Shown piece after piece: positions 1 to 7,675 of a stretch of 37,303 nucleotides of DNA. Position numbers and translations under genes: made by a program. The notes under the pieces are model-generated. The model saw only the letters and a list, made by a program, of their open reading frames with translations, did no database searches and was not told the origin of the DNA. This stretch comes from Variovorax sp. WDL1. GTDB lineage: Bacteria; Pseudomonadota; Gammaproteobacteria; Burkholderiales; Burkholderiaceae_C. Where the stretch lies: the NCBI RefSeq assembly GCF_001541225.1, contig NZ_LMTS01000073.1, positions 8,570 to 45,872 of the forward strand, written 5' to 3'. Positions within the stretch are counted from its first letter, which is position 1. Every line of letters begins with the position of its first letter.

Positions 1-1
1 G

Positions 2-1075
2 CCGTTGCTGCGCGCCATCGTCGGCGCCTTTCCGCGACCGCTCGAGGGCAGCGCGACGGGGCTCGCGCTGCGCGAGCGGCGCGTCGTCCACTTCCCCGCC
101 GTGCGCGATGACCCGGACGCACCGGCCGGCTTGCGCCAGGTGGCCGAGGCCGCCGGCGACTTCACGATCGCGATCGCGCCGATGCTCTGGGACCAGCGCG
201 GCGTCGGCGCGGTGCTGGTGCTGCGCGAGCCGCCGAATGCCTTCTCGGCCCCGGAGCTCGCGCTGCTCAAGACCTTTGCCGACCAGGCCGTCATCGCGAT
301 CCAGAACTCTCGCCTGTTCGGGGAGATCCAGGACAAGGGCCGCCAGCTCGAACTGGCCAACAAGCACAAGTCGGAGTTCCTCGCCAACATGTCGCACGAA
401 CTGCGCACGCCGCTGAACGCGATCATCGGCTTCAGCGAGGTGCTTGCCGAGCGCATGTTCGGCGAGGTCAACGACAAGCAGCTCGAATACCTGAAGGACA
501 TCCACGCCTCCGGCCACCACCTGCTGAGCCTGATCAACGACATCCTCGACCTTTCCAAGATCGAGGCGGGCCGCATGGAGCTGGACCTGTCGAGCTTCAA
601 CCTGCCGATGCTGCTCGACAACACCGTCACGCTGGTGCGCGAGCGCGCGCTGCGGCACGGGCTGACGCTGGCGCTGGAGGTCGACCCGGCCGTCGGCGAC
701 TGGGTGGCCGATGCGCGCAAGCTCAAGCAGGTGGTGATCAACCTGCTGTCGAACGCGGTCAAGTTCACGCCGGCCGGCGGTAAGGTGACGCTGCGCGCAC
801 GCGCGCTGGGCGAGGCCGTGGAGATCGCGGTGGCCGACACCGGCGTGGGCATCGCCGCCGACCAGCAGGCGCTGGTGTTCGAGGAGTTCCGCCAGGCCGG
901 CGGCGACTACCTGCGCAAGGCCGAGGGCACCGGGCTCGGGCTGGCGCTGGCCAGGCGCTTCGTCGAGCTGCATGGCGGCACCTTGCGGGTCGAGAGCGCT
1001 CCGGGGCAGGGCTCGACCTTCGTCTTCTTCCTGCCGCGGCGCGCGCTGCACGATTCGCCGCCAGAACGGGATTGA
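2..1075 (+). CDS. Sensor histidine kinase, C-terminal part (5' end outside window)
   Basis: The frame is open at the left edge, so the start lies upstream; the TTG at 5 is not a convincing start. The first ~100 visible residues look like the end of a GAF sensor domain (GVGAVLVLREPP, then a helix ending FADQAVIAIQNSRLF). A short coiled linker leads to the dimerisation/phosphoacceptor domain with the H-box SHELRTPLNAIIGF, its His being about visible residue 132. The ATPase domain follows with N-box NLLSNAVKFTP, G1 ADTGVGI and G2 GTGLGLALARRF. No receiver domain is fused after the ATPase, and two receiver genes lie just downstream, so these are the likely phosphate acceptors. It would autophosphorylate in response to an unknown signal. 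Everything N-terminal to the GAF remnant (more GAF, PAS or membrane segments) cannot be seen. The next gene begins 23 nt later on the same strand. Confidence 0.93.
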   Translation, partial: PLLRAIVGAFPRPLEGSATGLALRERRVVHFPAVRDDPDAPAGLRQVAEAAGDFTIAIAPMLWDQRGVGAVLVLREPPNAFSAPELALLKTFADQAVIAIQNSRLFGEIQDKGRQLELANKHKSEFLANMSHELRTPLNAIIGFSEVLAERMFGEVNDKQLEYLKDIHASGHHLLSLINDILDLSKIEAGRMELDLSSFNLPMLLDNTVTLVRERALRHGLTLALEVDPAVGDWVADARKLKQVVINLLSNAVKFTPAGGKVTLRARALGEAVEIAVADTGVGIAADQQALVFEEFRQAGGDYLRKAEGTGLGLALARRFVELHGGTLRVESAPGQGSTFVFFLPRRALHDSPPERD

Positions 1076-1098
1076 TCACCGGGCGCAACAGGAGGAAC

Positions 1099-2142
1099 AT
1101 GGCGCGGCGCGTCAACAAGGTGATCGGCATGACATCGAACGGGGCAAGGATCGCGCTGTCGCGGCGCGCCGCGATGGCCACGGCGCTCGCGGTGCTGGCC
1201 GCAAGGGTCGGGGCGCAGCCGCTGGCGCCCGTGGCCAGGGCGCGGCTGGGCGTCCTCAGCGCCTCGACCCCCGATCCGATCACGCTGCGCACCCAGATCG
1301 AGCCGCTGCGCCGGGGACTGCGCGAATTGGGCCATGTCGAGGGGCAGAACCTGGCCATCGAGCTGCGCTGGGCGGAAGGAAAGTTCGATCGGCTGCCCAC
1401 GTTGCTGGACGAATTGCTCCGGCTCGACATCGACGTGCTGATAACCACCAGCCCGCGGCCTGCGCTGCTCGCCAAGGACGCGGCGAAGACACTGCCCATC
1501 ATCGCCGTGGGCGTCGACGACCCGGTGAGGTCGGGACTGGTCGCCGACCGTACCCGCCCCGGCGGCAACATCACCGGAATCTCGCCCGCGTTCGACGGCC
1601 TCATGCAGAAGCGCCTGCAGCTGCTCAAGGACATCCTGCCGGGGGCGCGCCGCTTTGCCATCGTGTTCAATCCCCACACCGTGCCGCGCGCGGAAATGGA
1701 CCGGGGCGTGGCCAGTTGGCAGCCCGCCCTCGGCGTGGCGCTGCAAGTCGAGGAGGTGCGTGGCGCGGATGATTTCGAGCCCGCCTTCGCATCCATCGTG
1801 GGCGCAGGCACGAATGCGGTCTCCCTGGTGGCCGACCCCATGATCTGGACCGAGCGCGCAAAGCTCGGCGCGCTGTGCGCGAAGCACCGCCTGCCGTCCG
1901 TCTGGGGCGGCGCCAGCTACCTCGACGTCGGCGGCCTGCTGTCCTACCAGGGCGACTGGTCCGCACTGTTCTACCGCGCCGCCACCTTCGTCGACAAGAT
2001 CCTCAAGGGCACGAAACCGGGCGACATCCCCTTCGAGCAGGGCACCAAGCTGGAACTCGCCGTCAACCTGAGGGCAGCCAGGGCGCTCGGCCTGACCCTG
2101 CCGCAAAGCGTGCTCGTGAGCGCCGACCGGTTGATCGAATGA
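1099..2142 (+). CDS. Periplasmic ABC_sub_bind-type substrate-binding protein
   Basis: This is a 347-residue exported binding protein of the ABC_sub_bind (PF04392, TrpX-like) type. Start ATG 1099 has a textbook GGAGG at 1091-1095; longer in-frame starts overlap the kinase stop. The N-terminus carries a signal with an arginine pair (LSRRAAMATALAVLAARVGA), possibly Tat-like. Family features are LGVLSASTPDP near the mature start, the LRELGHVEGQNLAIELRWAEG stretch, and the repeated ligand-fold segments PIIAVGVDDPV, GGNITGIS and LLKDILPGARRFAIVFNP. No permease or ATPase gene is nearby. Its position between a histidine kinase and two receiver genes suggests that it presents a ligand to the sensor and does not feed a transporter; this is inference. 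The next gene starts 16 nt downstream. Confidence 0.85.
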   Translation: MARRVNKVIGMTSNGARIALSRRAAMATALAVLAARVGAQPLAPVARARLGVLSASTPDPITLRTQIEPLRRGLRELGHVEGQNLAIELRWAEGKFDRLPTLLDELLRLDIDVLITTSPRPALLAKDAAKTLPIIAVGVDDPVRSGLVADRTRPGGNITGISPAFDGLMQKRLQLLKDILPGARRFAIVFNPHTVPRAEMDRGVASWQPALGVALQVEEVRGADDFEPAFASIVGAGTNAVSLVADPMIWTERAKLGALCAKHRLPSVWGGASYLDVGGLLSYQGDWSALFYRAATFVDKILKGTKPGDIPFEQGTKLELAVNLRAARALGLTLPQSVLVSADRLIE

Positions 2143-2158
2143 GGCGGGGAGCCACTCC

Positions 2159-2539
2159 ATGAGCACCATCCTGATCGTCGAGGACAACGAGAAGAACATG
2201 AAGCTGGTGCGCGACATCCTCCAGCATGCGGGCCACGCCACGCTGGAAGCGGCGACCGGCCGCGAGGGCCTGCGCCTTGCCACCGAGGCGCGGCCCGACC
2301 TGGTGCTGATGGACATCCAGCTGCCCGACATCGACGGCATTGCCGTGCTGCGCGAGATCCGCCGCAACGCCGCGCTCGACGCGGTGCCGGTGCTGGCGGT
2401 GTCGGCCTCGGTGATGCCCGACGAGCAGCAGAAGATCGTCAGCTCCGGCTTCGACGCCTTCATCACCAAGCCGATCCAGCTGCAGCAGTTCCGCGAGACC
2501 GTGCAGCGCATGCTGCGGGAAGGCCGGCCGGTCCGATGA
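2159..2539 (+). CDS. Single-domain response regulator (DivK/CheY-like)
   Basis: This 126-residue protein is a receiver domain only. The acidic pocket is E8-D9, the phospho-accepting Asp is D52 (LVLMDIQLPD), the conserved Ser is at SAS near residue 82, and the Lys is K104 (FITKPI). All catalytic positions are present. There is no output domain, so it acts by protein contact or as a phosphate shuttle. Its stop overlaps the next start (ATGA at 2536-2539), showing translational coupling to the receiver-cyclase. The likely partner is the kinase encoded two genes upstream. Annotation as DivK-like rests on general resemblance, not on a known partner. Confidence 0.93.
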   Translation: MSTILIVEDNEKNMKLVRDILQHAGHATLEAATGREGLRLATEARPDLVLMDIQLPDIDGIAVLREIRRNAALDAVPVLAVSASVMPDEQQKIVSSGFDAFITKPIQLQQFRETVQRMLREGRPVR

Positions 2540-3657
2540 GCGCCGTACATCCCGCCACCATCCTCGTCGTCGACGACACGCCGCTGAACGCCAAGCTCCT
2601 CGCAGACCTGCTGGGCGCCAAGGGCTACCGGGCCGTGACCGCGGCCTCCGGCCCCGAGGCGCTACAGAAGCTGGCCGACGAGAAGCCCGACCTGGTGCTG
2701 CTCGACGTGATGATGCCGGGCATGAGCGGCTACGAGGTCTGCACCGCCATCCGCGCCGATCCGGCGCACGCGATGCTCCCGGTCGTGCTGGTCACCGCGC
2801 TCGACCCGGCGTCGGAACGCGTCAAGGGCCTGGAGGCCGGCGCCGACGACTTCCTCAGCAAGCCGGTGGCGCAGGCGGAGCTGCTGGCGCGCGTGCGCTC
2901 GCTGCTTCGCATCAAGCAGCTCTACGACGAGGTCGAGCGCCAGCGGCGTGCGCTGGCGGAGTGGAACCGCACGCTCGAGCAGCGGGTGCAGGAGGGCGTG
3001 CGCGAGCTCGAGCGCATGGGCCGGCTGCGGCGCTTCTTCTCGCCGCAGCTCGCAGAGGCGATCGTCAACGGCGGGGCCGACGACCCGCTGAAGAGCCACC
3101 GCTGCGAGATCACGGTCGTCTTCCTCGACCTGCGCGGCTTCACCGCCTTCACCGAGACCGCCGACCCGGAGGAAGTGATGGCCGTGCTCGCCGACTACCA
3201 CGCGGCGATGGGACGGCGCATCCTCGAGTTCGAGGGAACGCTCGAACGCTTCACGGGGGACGGGATCATGGTGTTCTTCAACGACCCGACGCCGATCCCG
3301 GACCCGGCGCCTCGCGCCGTGCGCATGGCGTTGGCGATGCAGCGCGACGTCGCGCTGCTGGCCGAGCGTTGGCGCAAGCGCGGGCACGACCTGCAGATGG
3401 GCGTGGGCATTGCGCAGGGCTTCGCGACGCTGGGCGGGATCGGGTTTCCGGGACGCATCGACTACGGCGCGATCGGCACCGTGACCAACCTGGCGGCGCG
3501 GCTGTGCGGCGAGGCGCAAGGAGGCGAGATCCTGGTATCGCAGCGCGTGTGGGGGCTGGTCGAGGGACGGGTCGAGGGGCTCGTCGAGAGCCAAGCCGCG
3601 GGGGCGCTGGTGCTGAAGGGATTCGCGCGTCCGGTGCAGGCGTTTCGGTTGCGCTGA
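2536..3657 (+). CDS. Response regulator fused to class III adenylate/guanylate cyclase
   Basis: This 373-residue protein joins a receiver (about 8-125; acidic pair D13-D14, phospho-site D57 in LVLLDVMMPG, K109) through a coiled-coil signalling helix (about 127-170) to a class III cyclase catalytic domain (about 190-373). The two metal-binding aspartates are visible as D198 (VVFLDLRGFTAF) and D242 (RFTGDGIMVFF), and the transition-state region reads TVTNLAARLCGEA. It should make cAMP, or possibly cGMP, in response to phosphorylation of D57. It is the last gene of the operon and overlaps the preceding receiver by 4 nt. Which base it uses cannot be settled by eye; DYGAIG in the substrate loop favours adenine. 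Confidence 0.93.
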   Translation: MSAVHPATILVVDDTPLNAKLLADLLGAKGYRAVTAASGPEALQKLADEKPDLVLLDVMMPGMSGYEVCTAIRADPAHAMLPVVLVTALDPASERVKGLEAGADDFLSKPVAQAELLARVRSLLRIKQLYDEVERQRRALAEWNRTLEQRVQEGVRELERMGRLRRFFSPQLAEAIVNGGADDPLKSHRCEITVVFLDLRGFTAFTETADPEEVMAVLADYHAAMGRRILEFEGTLERFTGDGIMVFFNDPTPIPDPAPRAVRMALAMQRDVALLAERWRKRGHDLQMGVGIAQGFATLGGIGFPGRIDYGAIGTVTNLAARLCGEAQGGEILVSQRVWGLVEGRVEGLVESQAAGALVLKGFARPVQAFRLR

Positions 3658-3822
3658 CCCCAGTCCAAGGTAGGCCGTTCGCCATATGGAGAGGCCCTTG
3701 TTTTGGGCGTACAACGTTTGCGCCCGAGGGGCCCGGGCTTCTGTCGGCGGGTGTGTTCAATGTCCGGAGGCGGCCGGCTCGGGCCCTGGTATCACCGCCC
3801 GTGGCGGGGCAAGGGAAAGACC

Positions 3823-4359
3823 ATGGACAAATCCTGCGGCAAGGCCGTGCTCTGCGCTGGCGCAGCAGCGGCAGCGCTGATGCTGATGAGTTCTGCATGG
3901 GCCCACGAACCGGGCCGGATGACTGGCGGCGGCAGCTTTTTCTGCCCCTACTACGGTGGGTATCAAAGAGTGACCCACGGACTCGAGTTGCATTGCGGAA
4001 CAGGCGGCGCGTTCGAAGGCGCCGACCCCGCGGAGCCGAACAACCTCGAGATCAACTTCTCCGGTGGCGACAACTTCCACCTGACCACCCTGACGAAAGG
4101 ACTTTGCAGCGACGACCCTGCCATCGACCAGAAACCTCCCGTCGCGCCCTTCGACACCTTCGTGGGCGAAGGCACCGGCACCTTCAATGGCCAGCCCGCG
4201 ACGATCAGCTTCACCTTCGTCGATGCCGGAGAGCCGGGCACGTCGGACACGGCCCGGGTCCTCATCACCGCCGGATCGACCGTGCTGGATTGCGATGACG
4301 CAGCGGCCCCGCTGACCTTCGGCAATCACCAGGCGCACCGGCTGACAGGCAGCCCGTAA
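3823..4359 (+). CDS. Exported post-COAP-like domain protein
   Basis: This 178-residue secreted protein has a signal peptide ending about residue 27 (MLMSSAWA-HE). The mature part starts with RMTGGGSFFCP, then VTHGLELHC, PNNLEINF, FHLTTLTKGLCSDDPAID, PFDTFVGEGTGTFNGQPATISFTFVDAGEPGTSD and a final GNHQAH. That string of motifs is one I associate with post-COAP-1-type domains, which are extracellular beta-rich modules of unknown function. Several cysteines (FC, HC, LC, DC) could form disulfides in the periplasm. Start ATG 3823 follows GGGAAAG; earlier in-frame starts would precede a good signal peptide with non-hydrophobic sequence. There is a 165-nt gap from the cyclase gene, so it is probably transcribed separately. 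No C-terminal anchor is seen. Confidence 0.8.
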   Translation: MDKSCGKAVLCAGAAAAALMLMSSAWAHEPGRMTGGGSFFCPYYGGYQRVTHGLELHCGTGGAFEGADPAEPNNLEINFSGGDNFHLTTLTKGLCSDDPAIDQKPPVAPFDTFVGEGTGTFNGQPATISFTFVDAGEPGTSDTARVLITAGSTVLDCDDAAAPLTFGNHQAHRLTGSP

Positions 4360-4387
4360 CGTCCAGCGCCGACCCAGGGGCTCCATC

Positions 4388-4762
4388 ATGGCCAGCGGAA
4401 ACAGAAAGCATCGAGCACACCGGGCACGGGCAGGCCTGTGCCTGGCAGCGCTTCTGCTGGCCCCCGCCGGAGCGTTGCTGGGCGCCGAGGCCGGCAAGAG
4501 GCCCTCCATCGAGTTCGGCACGGGCCAGCAGCCCGGCCATGTCGATGCCCAGGGCACGGAGCCGGACCTGGCAAGCCTGGGCGGCGCGCTCTACAACCCC
4601 TTCAGCCCCGCCTTCGAGACGGTGGCGACGGCGGCCAGCGCCGCCCCGCCGGCGCGGCGGGAAAGCGACGATGGAAGCCGTGGCCTGGCCACGACGACCG
4701 TCGCGGCTTTCATCGCTGCCGGGTGCCTGGGCCTTCTCCTGCGCTTCCTGGTGGCGAGTTAG
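4388..4762 (+). CDS. Small exported/membrane hypothetical protein
   Basis: This encodes 124 residues of no family I recognise. A basic N-terminus (RKHRAHRAR) precedes a hydrophobic segment (LCLAALLLAPAGALLGAEA), which looks like a signal peptide or anchor. A polar Pro/Ala-rich middle follows, then a C-terminal hydrophobic segment (TTTVAAFIAAGCLGLLLRFLVAS) ending at the stop, so the protein may be tethered at its C-terminus. A weak AGGGG lies 8 nt before the ATG. It begins 28 nt after the post-COAP-like gene on the same strand, so the two are probably co-transcribed and may act together at the envelope. Whether it is a real gene rests on frame, spacing and topology only. Confidence 0.55.
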   Translation: MASGNRKHRAHRARAGLCLAALLLAPAGALLGAEAGKRPSIEFGTGQQPGHVDAQGTEPDLASLGGALYNPFSPAFETVATAASAAPPARRESDDGSRGLATTTVAAFIAAGCLGLLLRFLVAS

Positions 4763-4775
4763 GCGTTGCGCGACT

Positions 4776-5171
4776 CTAGTCGCCTGGTGCGCCGGGCTTG
4801 GCCTTGCCCAGCGCACAACAGAACTCGAACAGCTCTTCAAATTCGGTGGACTTGTCGAACACGGCGTCCGCACCAAGCGCGGCGCACCGTCGGCGAATTT
4901 CTGCCGTGGGGTAGTTGGTCAGCACGACAACCCGCTGATGCGATGCACGGTCGCGACAGCCATGCAGCACACCGAGTCCGGAGCCCTCCTTCAGGAACAG
5001 GTCGACGATGGCCAGGTCCCACTGCCCGTCGTGCTCCGTGAGCCAACCGACCGCGTCCTTCTCGCCTTCGGCAAAGGCAACGACGCGTGCCCCGCCGAGG
5101 TCGGCGAGTGTGGGGATGAGATTGTTGCGGATCGTCGCGCTGTCTTCGACGAGAAAGGTGACCAGGACCAT
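4776..5171 (-). CDS. Single-domain response regulator
   Basis: This is a 131-residue receiver-only protein: acidic pair E9-D10, phospho-site D57 (DLAIVDLFLKEGSG), Thr of VVVLTNYP and K107 (AVFDKS). It is divergent from the operon receivers: LKEGSG after the phospho-site replaces the usual MPxMxG, a form seen in receivers that work alone. It is transcribed away from the GAF-domain gene at 5327, and the 155 nt between them should hold both promoters; I could not pick convincing hexamers. No kinase is adjacent. The convergent small membrane gene ends 13 nt from its stop. Confidence 0.85.
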   Translation of the reverse strand: MVLVTFLVEDSATIRNNLIPTLADLGGARVVAFAEGEKDAVGWLTEHDGQWDLAIVDLFLKEGSGLGVLHGCRDRASHQRVVVLTNYPTAEIRRRCAALGADAVFDKSTEFEELFEFCCALGKAKPGAPGD

Positions 5172-5326
5172 GGATGCTCGGAGTTGGACACCAGCCTATG
5201 AACGCACCGCGCGCTGCGTCAGGAGCCAGTTGCGCGCAGCCGTGTAGGGATTTGTCCTTCAAACGGGGATAGACTGCCTGTGAGATCTCGTCCTGCCCGG
5301 CGGGAGCACCCCCGACCAGGAAGCCG

Positions 5327-5815
5327 ATGCCGCACCCACGCGATCCAGGAACCTTTTCCACGATCCTCCACACGGAGGGCCCGGCGGCCGCGCTCGCCTT
5401 CCTGAACGAGGCGGTGCCGCATCGATACTCCGCGGTCTATCGGCTGGATGGCGACAAGCTCCAGAACCTGTTTTTGCATGACAAGCAGGGTGAGGTCCGG
5501 CCCGAGTTTCTTGCGACCGTGCCCTTCGAGGTGAGCTTCTGCCAGTTCGTCCTGCGCGATGGCACGTTTCGAACGCACGATTCGGCCGAGGACGCGCGGC
5601 TCGACGGTCACCCCTACCAGGGGGTCATGCTCAGCTATCACGGGGTGCCGCTCATCGACGACCGGGGTGAGCTGTTCGGGACCCTCTGCCATTTCGACGT
5701 CAGCGCGCACCCGCTCGCCGACGACGAGTTCGAGCTTCTCGAGAAGGCCGCGCGGATTCTTCCTGCGTACCTGGGCAATCGGGTGTCCGGGTCAGCCCCT
5801 CCACGAAGCGGATGA
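5327..5815 (+). CDS. GAF-domain protein
   Basis: This encodes 162 residues that are essentially one GAF domain. Visible features are an N-terminal helix (AALAFLNEAVPHRYSAVYRLDGDKLQ), a central FCQFVLRDGTFRTHDS strand-helix, and the characteristic LIDDRGELFGTLCHFDV strand pair, followed by a final helix (DDEFELLEKAARIL). The cysteine in SFCQF sits where many GAF domains place a ligand-proximal residue. The start is supported by AGGAA 5 nt upstream. There is no fused output domain, so it may work as a soluble sensor or redox/ligand-binding partner. Its head-to-head placement with a lone receiver gene suggests a shared function, but nothing in the sequence proves it. Confidence 0.8.
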   Translation: MPHPRDPGTFSTILHTEGPAAALAFLNEAVPHRYSAVYRLDGDKLQNLFLHDKQGEVRPEFLATVPFEVSFCQFVLRDGTFRTHDSAEDARLDGHPYQGVMLSYHGVPLIDDRGELFGTLCHFDVSAHPLADDEFELLEKAARILPAYLGNRVSGSAPPRSG

Positions 5816-5833
5816 CCTGGCGCAGGTGGTGAC

Positions 5834-6748
5834 TTGGCACCCCGACCCGTGAGCCGTCTGAGCGATGCCTGGGGCCGCGCGAGGCGCGCCGTGATGGCCA
5901 CGCCCGGCCTGGGCGTCATGCTGCAGGCCATCCGCAACTACATCCTGCACCAGAGCGCAAACCAGGCCGGCAGCCTGGCGTTCTCGTGGGTGCTGGCCAT
6001 GTTCCCGCTGCTGGTCCTGGTGTCGGCCGCCGCTGCCTTCGTCGGGCAGCCCGGCGACGCGGCCGCGCTGGTCGAGCGCGTCATGGGCTATGCGCCGCAG
6101 GTCGTGCGCGACGCCATGCAGCCGGTCATCCGACAGGTGCTGGCACAGCGCAACCAGGCGCTGCTGACCATCGGCGTGCTGACCACGTTGTGGACGGCGT
6201 CGTCCGGCCTGCAGGCGGTGCGCACGGCGCTGAACCGCTCGTACGGCATCGAACGCGGCCTCTCGTTCTGGAGAGCGCGCCTGAAGGTGACCCTGTTCAC
6301 CGGCGTCGTGGGACTCGGGGTCCTGCTTGCGTTCAGCTCGGTGATCGTCATGCCGTACGTGTGGCAGCTGGTGGAGGCCAACGCCGAGGACAGGCAAGAG
6401 GCGCTCTGGATGCACCACAGCGTCCGCTACGGCCTGGCCTTCCTGACGCTGACGGCGCTGTACGCCTTGCTGTACGGCTGGCTGCCCGACATTCGCCAGC
6501 GGCTCTACACGGTGTTGCCCGGTGCCGTGGTGGGCGCCGCGCTGTGGGTGATGGCCGCTGCCACGCTGTCGTACACGCTGCGTACCGTCGGAAAGCTGGC
6601 ACTGCTGTACGGCAGCTTCGCAGGCGTGGTCGCGACGCTGGTGTTCCTGTACATCAGCGCGACCACACTGATCTTCGGCGCCGAGATCAACGGTGTGCTG
6701 CGCGAGAAGGTGGTACCGCCGCAGCCACAGGCGGGCCCACAGGGCTGA
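5834..6748 (+). CDS. YihY/BrkB family inner-membrane protein
   Basis: This is an integral membrane protein of about 304 residues and the usual family length. Hydrophobic segments are visible at about 48-72 (LAFSWVLAMFPLLVLVSAAAAFVG), 115-135, 155-180 (VTLFTGVVGLGVLLAFSSVIVM), 200-222, 235-258 and 268-290. The N-terminal QSANQAGSLAFSW motif and C-terminal YGSFAGVVATLVFLYISATTLIFGAEIN motif are hallmarks of the BrkB/YihY group. The group's transport function is unsettled. The start is uncertain: TTG 5834 has AGGTGG just upstream; GTG 5849 and ATG 5894 are alternatives, the last placing the start at MATPGLG. It follows the GAF gene by about 18 nt but no functional link is evident. Confidence 0.88.
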   Translation: MAPRPVSRLSDAWGRARRAVMATPGLGVMLQAIRNYILHQSANQAGSLAFSWVLAMFPLLVLVSAAAAFVGQPGDAAALVERVMGYAPQVVRDAMQPVIRQVLAQRNQALLTIGVLTTLWTASSGLQAVRTALNRSYGIERGLSFWRARLKVTLFTGVVGLGVLLAFSSVIVMPYVWQLVEANAEDRQEALWMHHSVRYGLAFLTLTALYALLYGWLPDIRQRLYTVLPGAVVGAALWVMAAATLSYTLRTVGKLALLYGSFAGVVATLVFLYISATTLIFGAEINGVLREKVVPPQPQAGPQG

Positions 6749-6770
6749 AGAAGGCAGCCAGATCCCGCGA

Positions 6771-7550
6771 TCAGGACGTTGATTCGGGTACGGCCTTCAA
6801 CAGGCGCGACAGGTGCCCGCTGTTCGAGAAGTCCAGTCGCCGGCTGACCTGCGCGAGCGTGCAGCCCTCGTTCAGCAGCGTGCGCGCGTGTGCAGCCAGC
6901 AGGCGGCGCCGCACGGTCACGGTGGTGGCGCCGAGCTCGGCCTCGAAACACCGCTGCAAGGTCCGTGCAGAAACGCCCAGGGAGCAGGCAAGCTCGGGGA
7001 CGGAGGGCAATCGCTCCTCGCGAAGCAGCACGCGCCTGAACTCCGCAACGGCCTGGCTCGAGACCGAGACGCTCGCAGCAGGGAACTGCAGGAACCGGGC
7101 GGAGCGCACCTGTTCCACCAACGCGTTGACCAGCGTGGCGGCGCTGCGCGTGTGCAGGGTGGGTGCAAGCAGCGCATCCAGCATGGCGATGGCCGCGGGG
7201 TCCAGCCGCATGGCGCCGAGCCGTACGTCGTTGCCGAGCAGCTCTGGCGCGAGATACAGCTCGCCATGGCGCTGCTGGCGGGTCGCTGTGCGCGTGCAGT
7301 GCTCGGTCCCCATGGGCAGCAGGACCGCATTGCCGCGCGTGAGCCGCGCCCGGAGGACACCCGAGTCTTCCTCGACACCGGTCCCCACGTTCCAGCGGGT
7401 CTCCAGGGCGCCCGTTTGTGGCCAGAGCAGCATCGCGCAGTCGTGCCGATGCCATTCGGACTCGTAAGCGGCCAACCGGCTGCGTTGCACGTAGAAGCCT
7501 TGTTGCGCCAGGACGGGCAGCTTGGCCGAAAGCGCGGCGGGCGACTTCAT
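6771..7550 (-). CDS. AraC-family transcriptional regulator
   Basis: This 259-residue protein has an N-terminal cupin-type sensing region (ESEWHRHDCAMLLWPQTG, then GNAVLLPMGTEHC) and a C-terminal AraC helix-turn-helix pair at about 165-255 (LPSVPELACSLGVSARTLQRCFEAELG, then LLNEGCTLAQVSRRLDFSNSGHLSRLLKAV). The cupin/HTH arrangement is typical of regulators that sense small effectors. It is divergent from the TctC-PhzF-RidA operon, with 125 nt between start codons, and is the obvious candidate regulator for it. No clear half-site repeat was found in that gap. It converges with the BrkB gene, whose stop lies 22 nt away. Confidence 0.9.
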   Translation of the reverse strand: MKSPAALSAKLPVLAQQGFYVQRSRLAAYESEWHRHDCAMLLWPQTGALETRWNVGTGVEEDSGVLRARLTRGNAVLLPMGTEHCTRTATRQQRHGELYLAPELLGNDVRLGAMRLDPAAIAMLDALLAPTLHTRSAATLVNALVEQVRSARFLQFPAASVSVSSQAVAEFRRVLLREERLPSVPELACSLGVSARTLQRCFEAELGATTVTVRRRLLAAHARTLLNEGCTLAQVSRRLDFSNSGHLSRLLKAVPESTS

Positions 7551-7675
7551 GGTTTTTCATTCTAGTGAGGCCTCCGGCCGGTGCCTGGCGCGATTTGGAT
7601 CGGTCGCCGACGCGGCGCGGGTTGGTCGGCCGCAGGCGCACTCCTAGGATCGCAGTGACTGTCCTGGAGCCTTTC

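Noticed and set aside
907..2550. A 547-codon minus-strand open frame across the binding-protein and receiver genes
   Set aside because: It is antisense to genes with clear motifs and good ribosome-binding sites, and its sequence has no recognisable domain.
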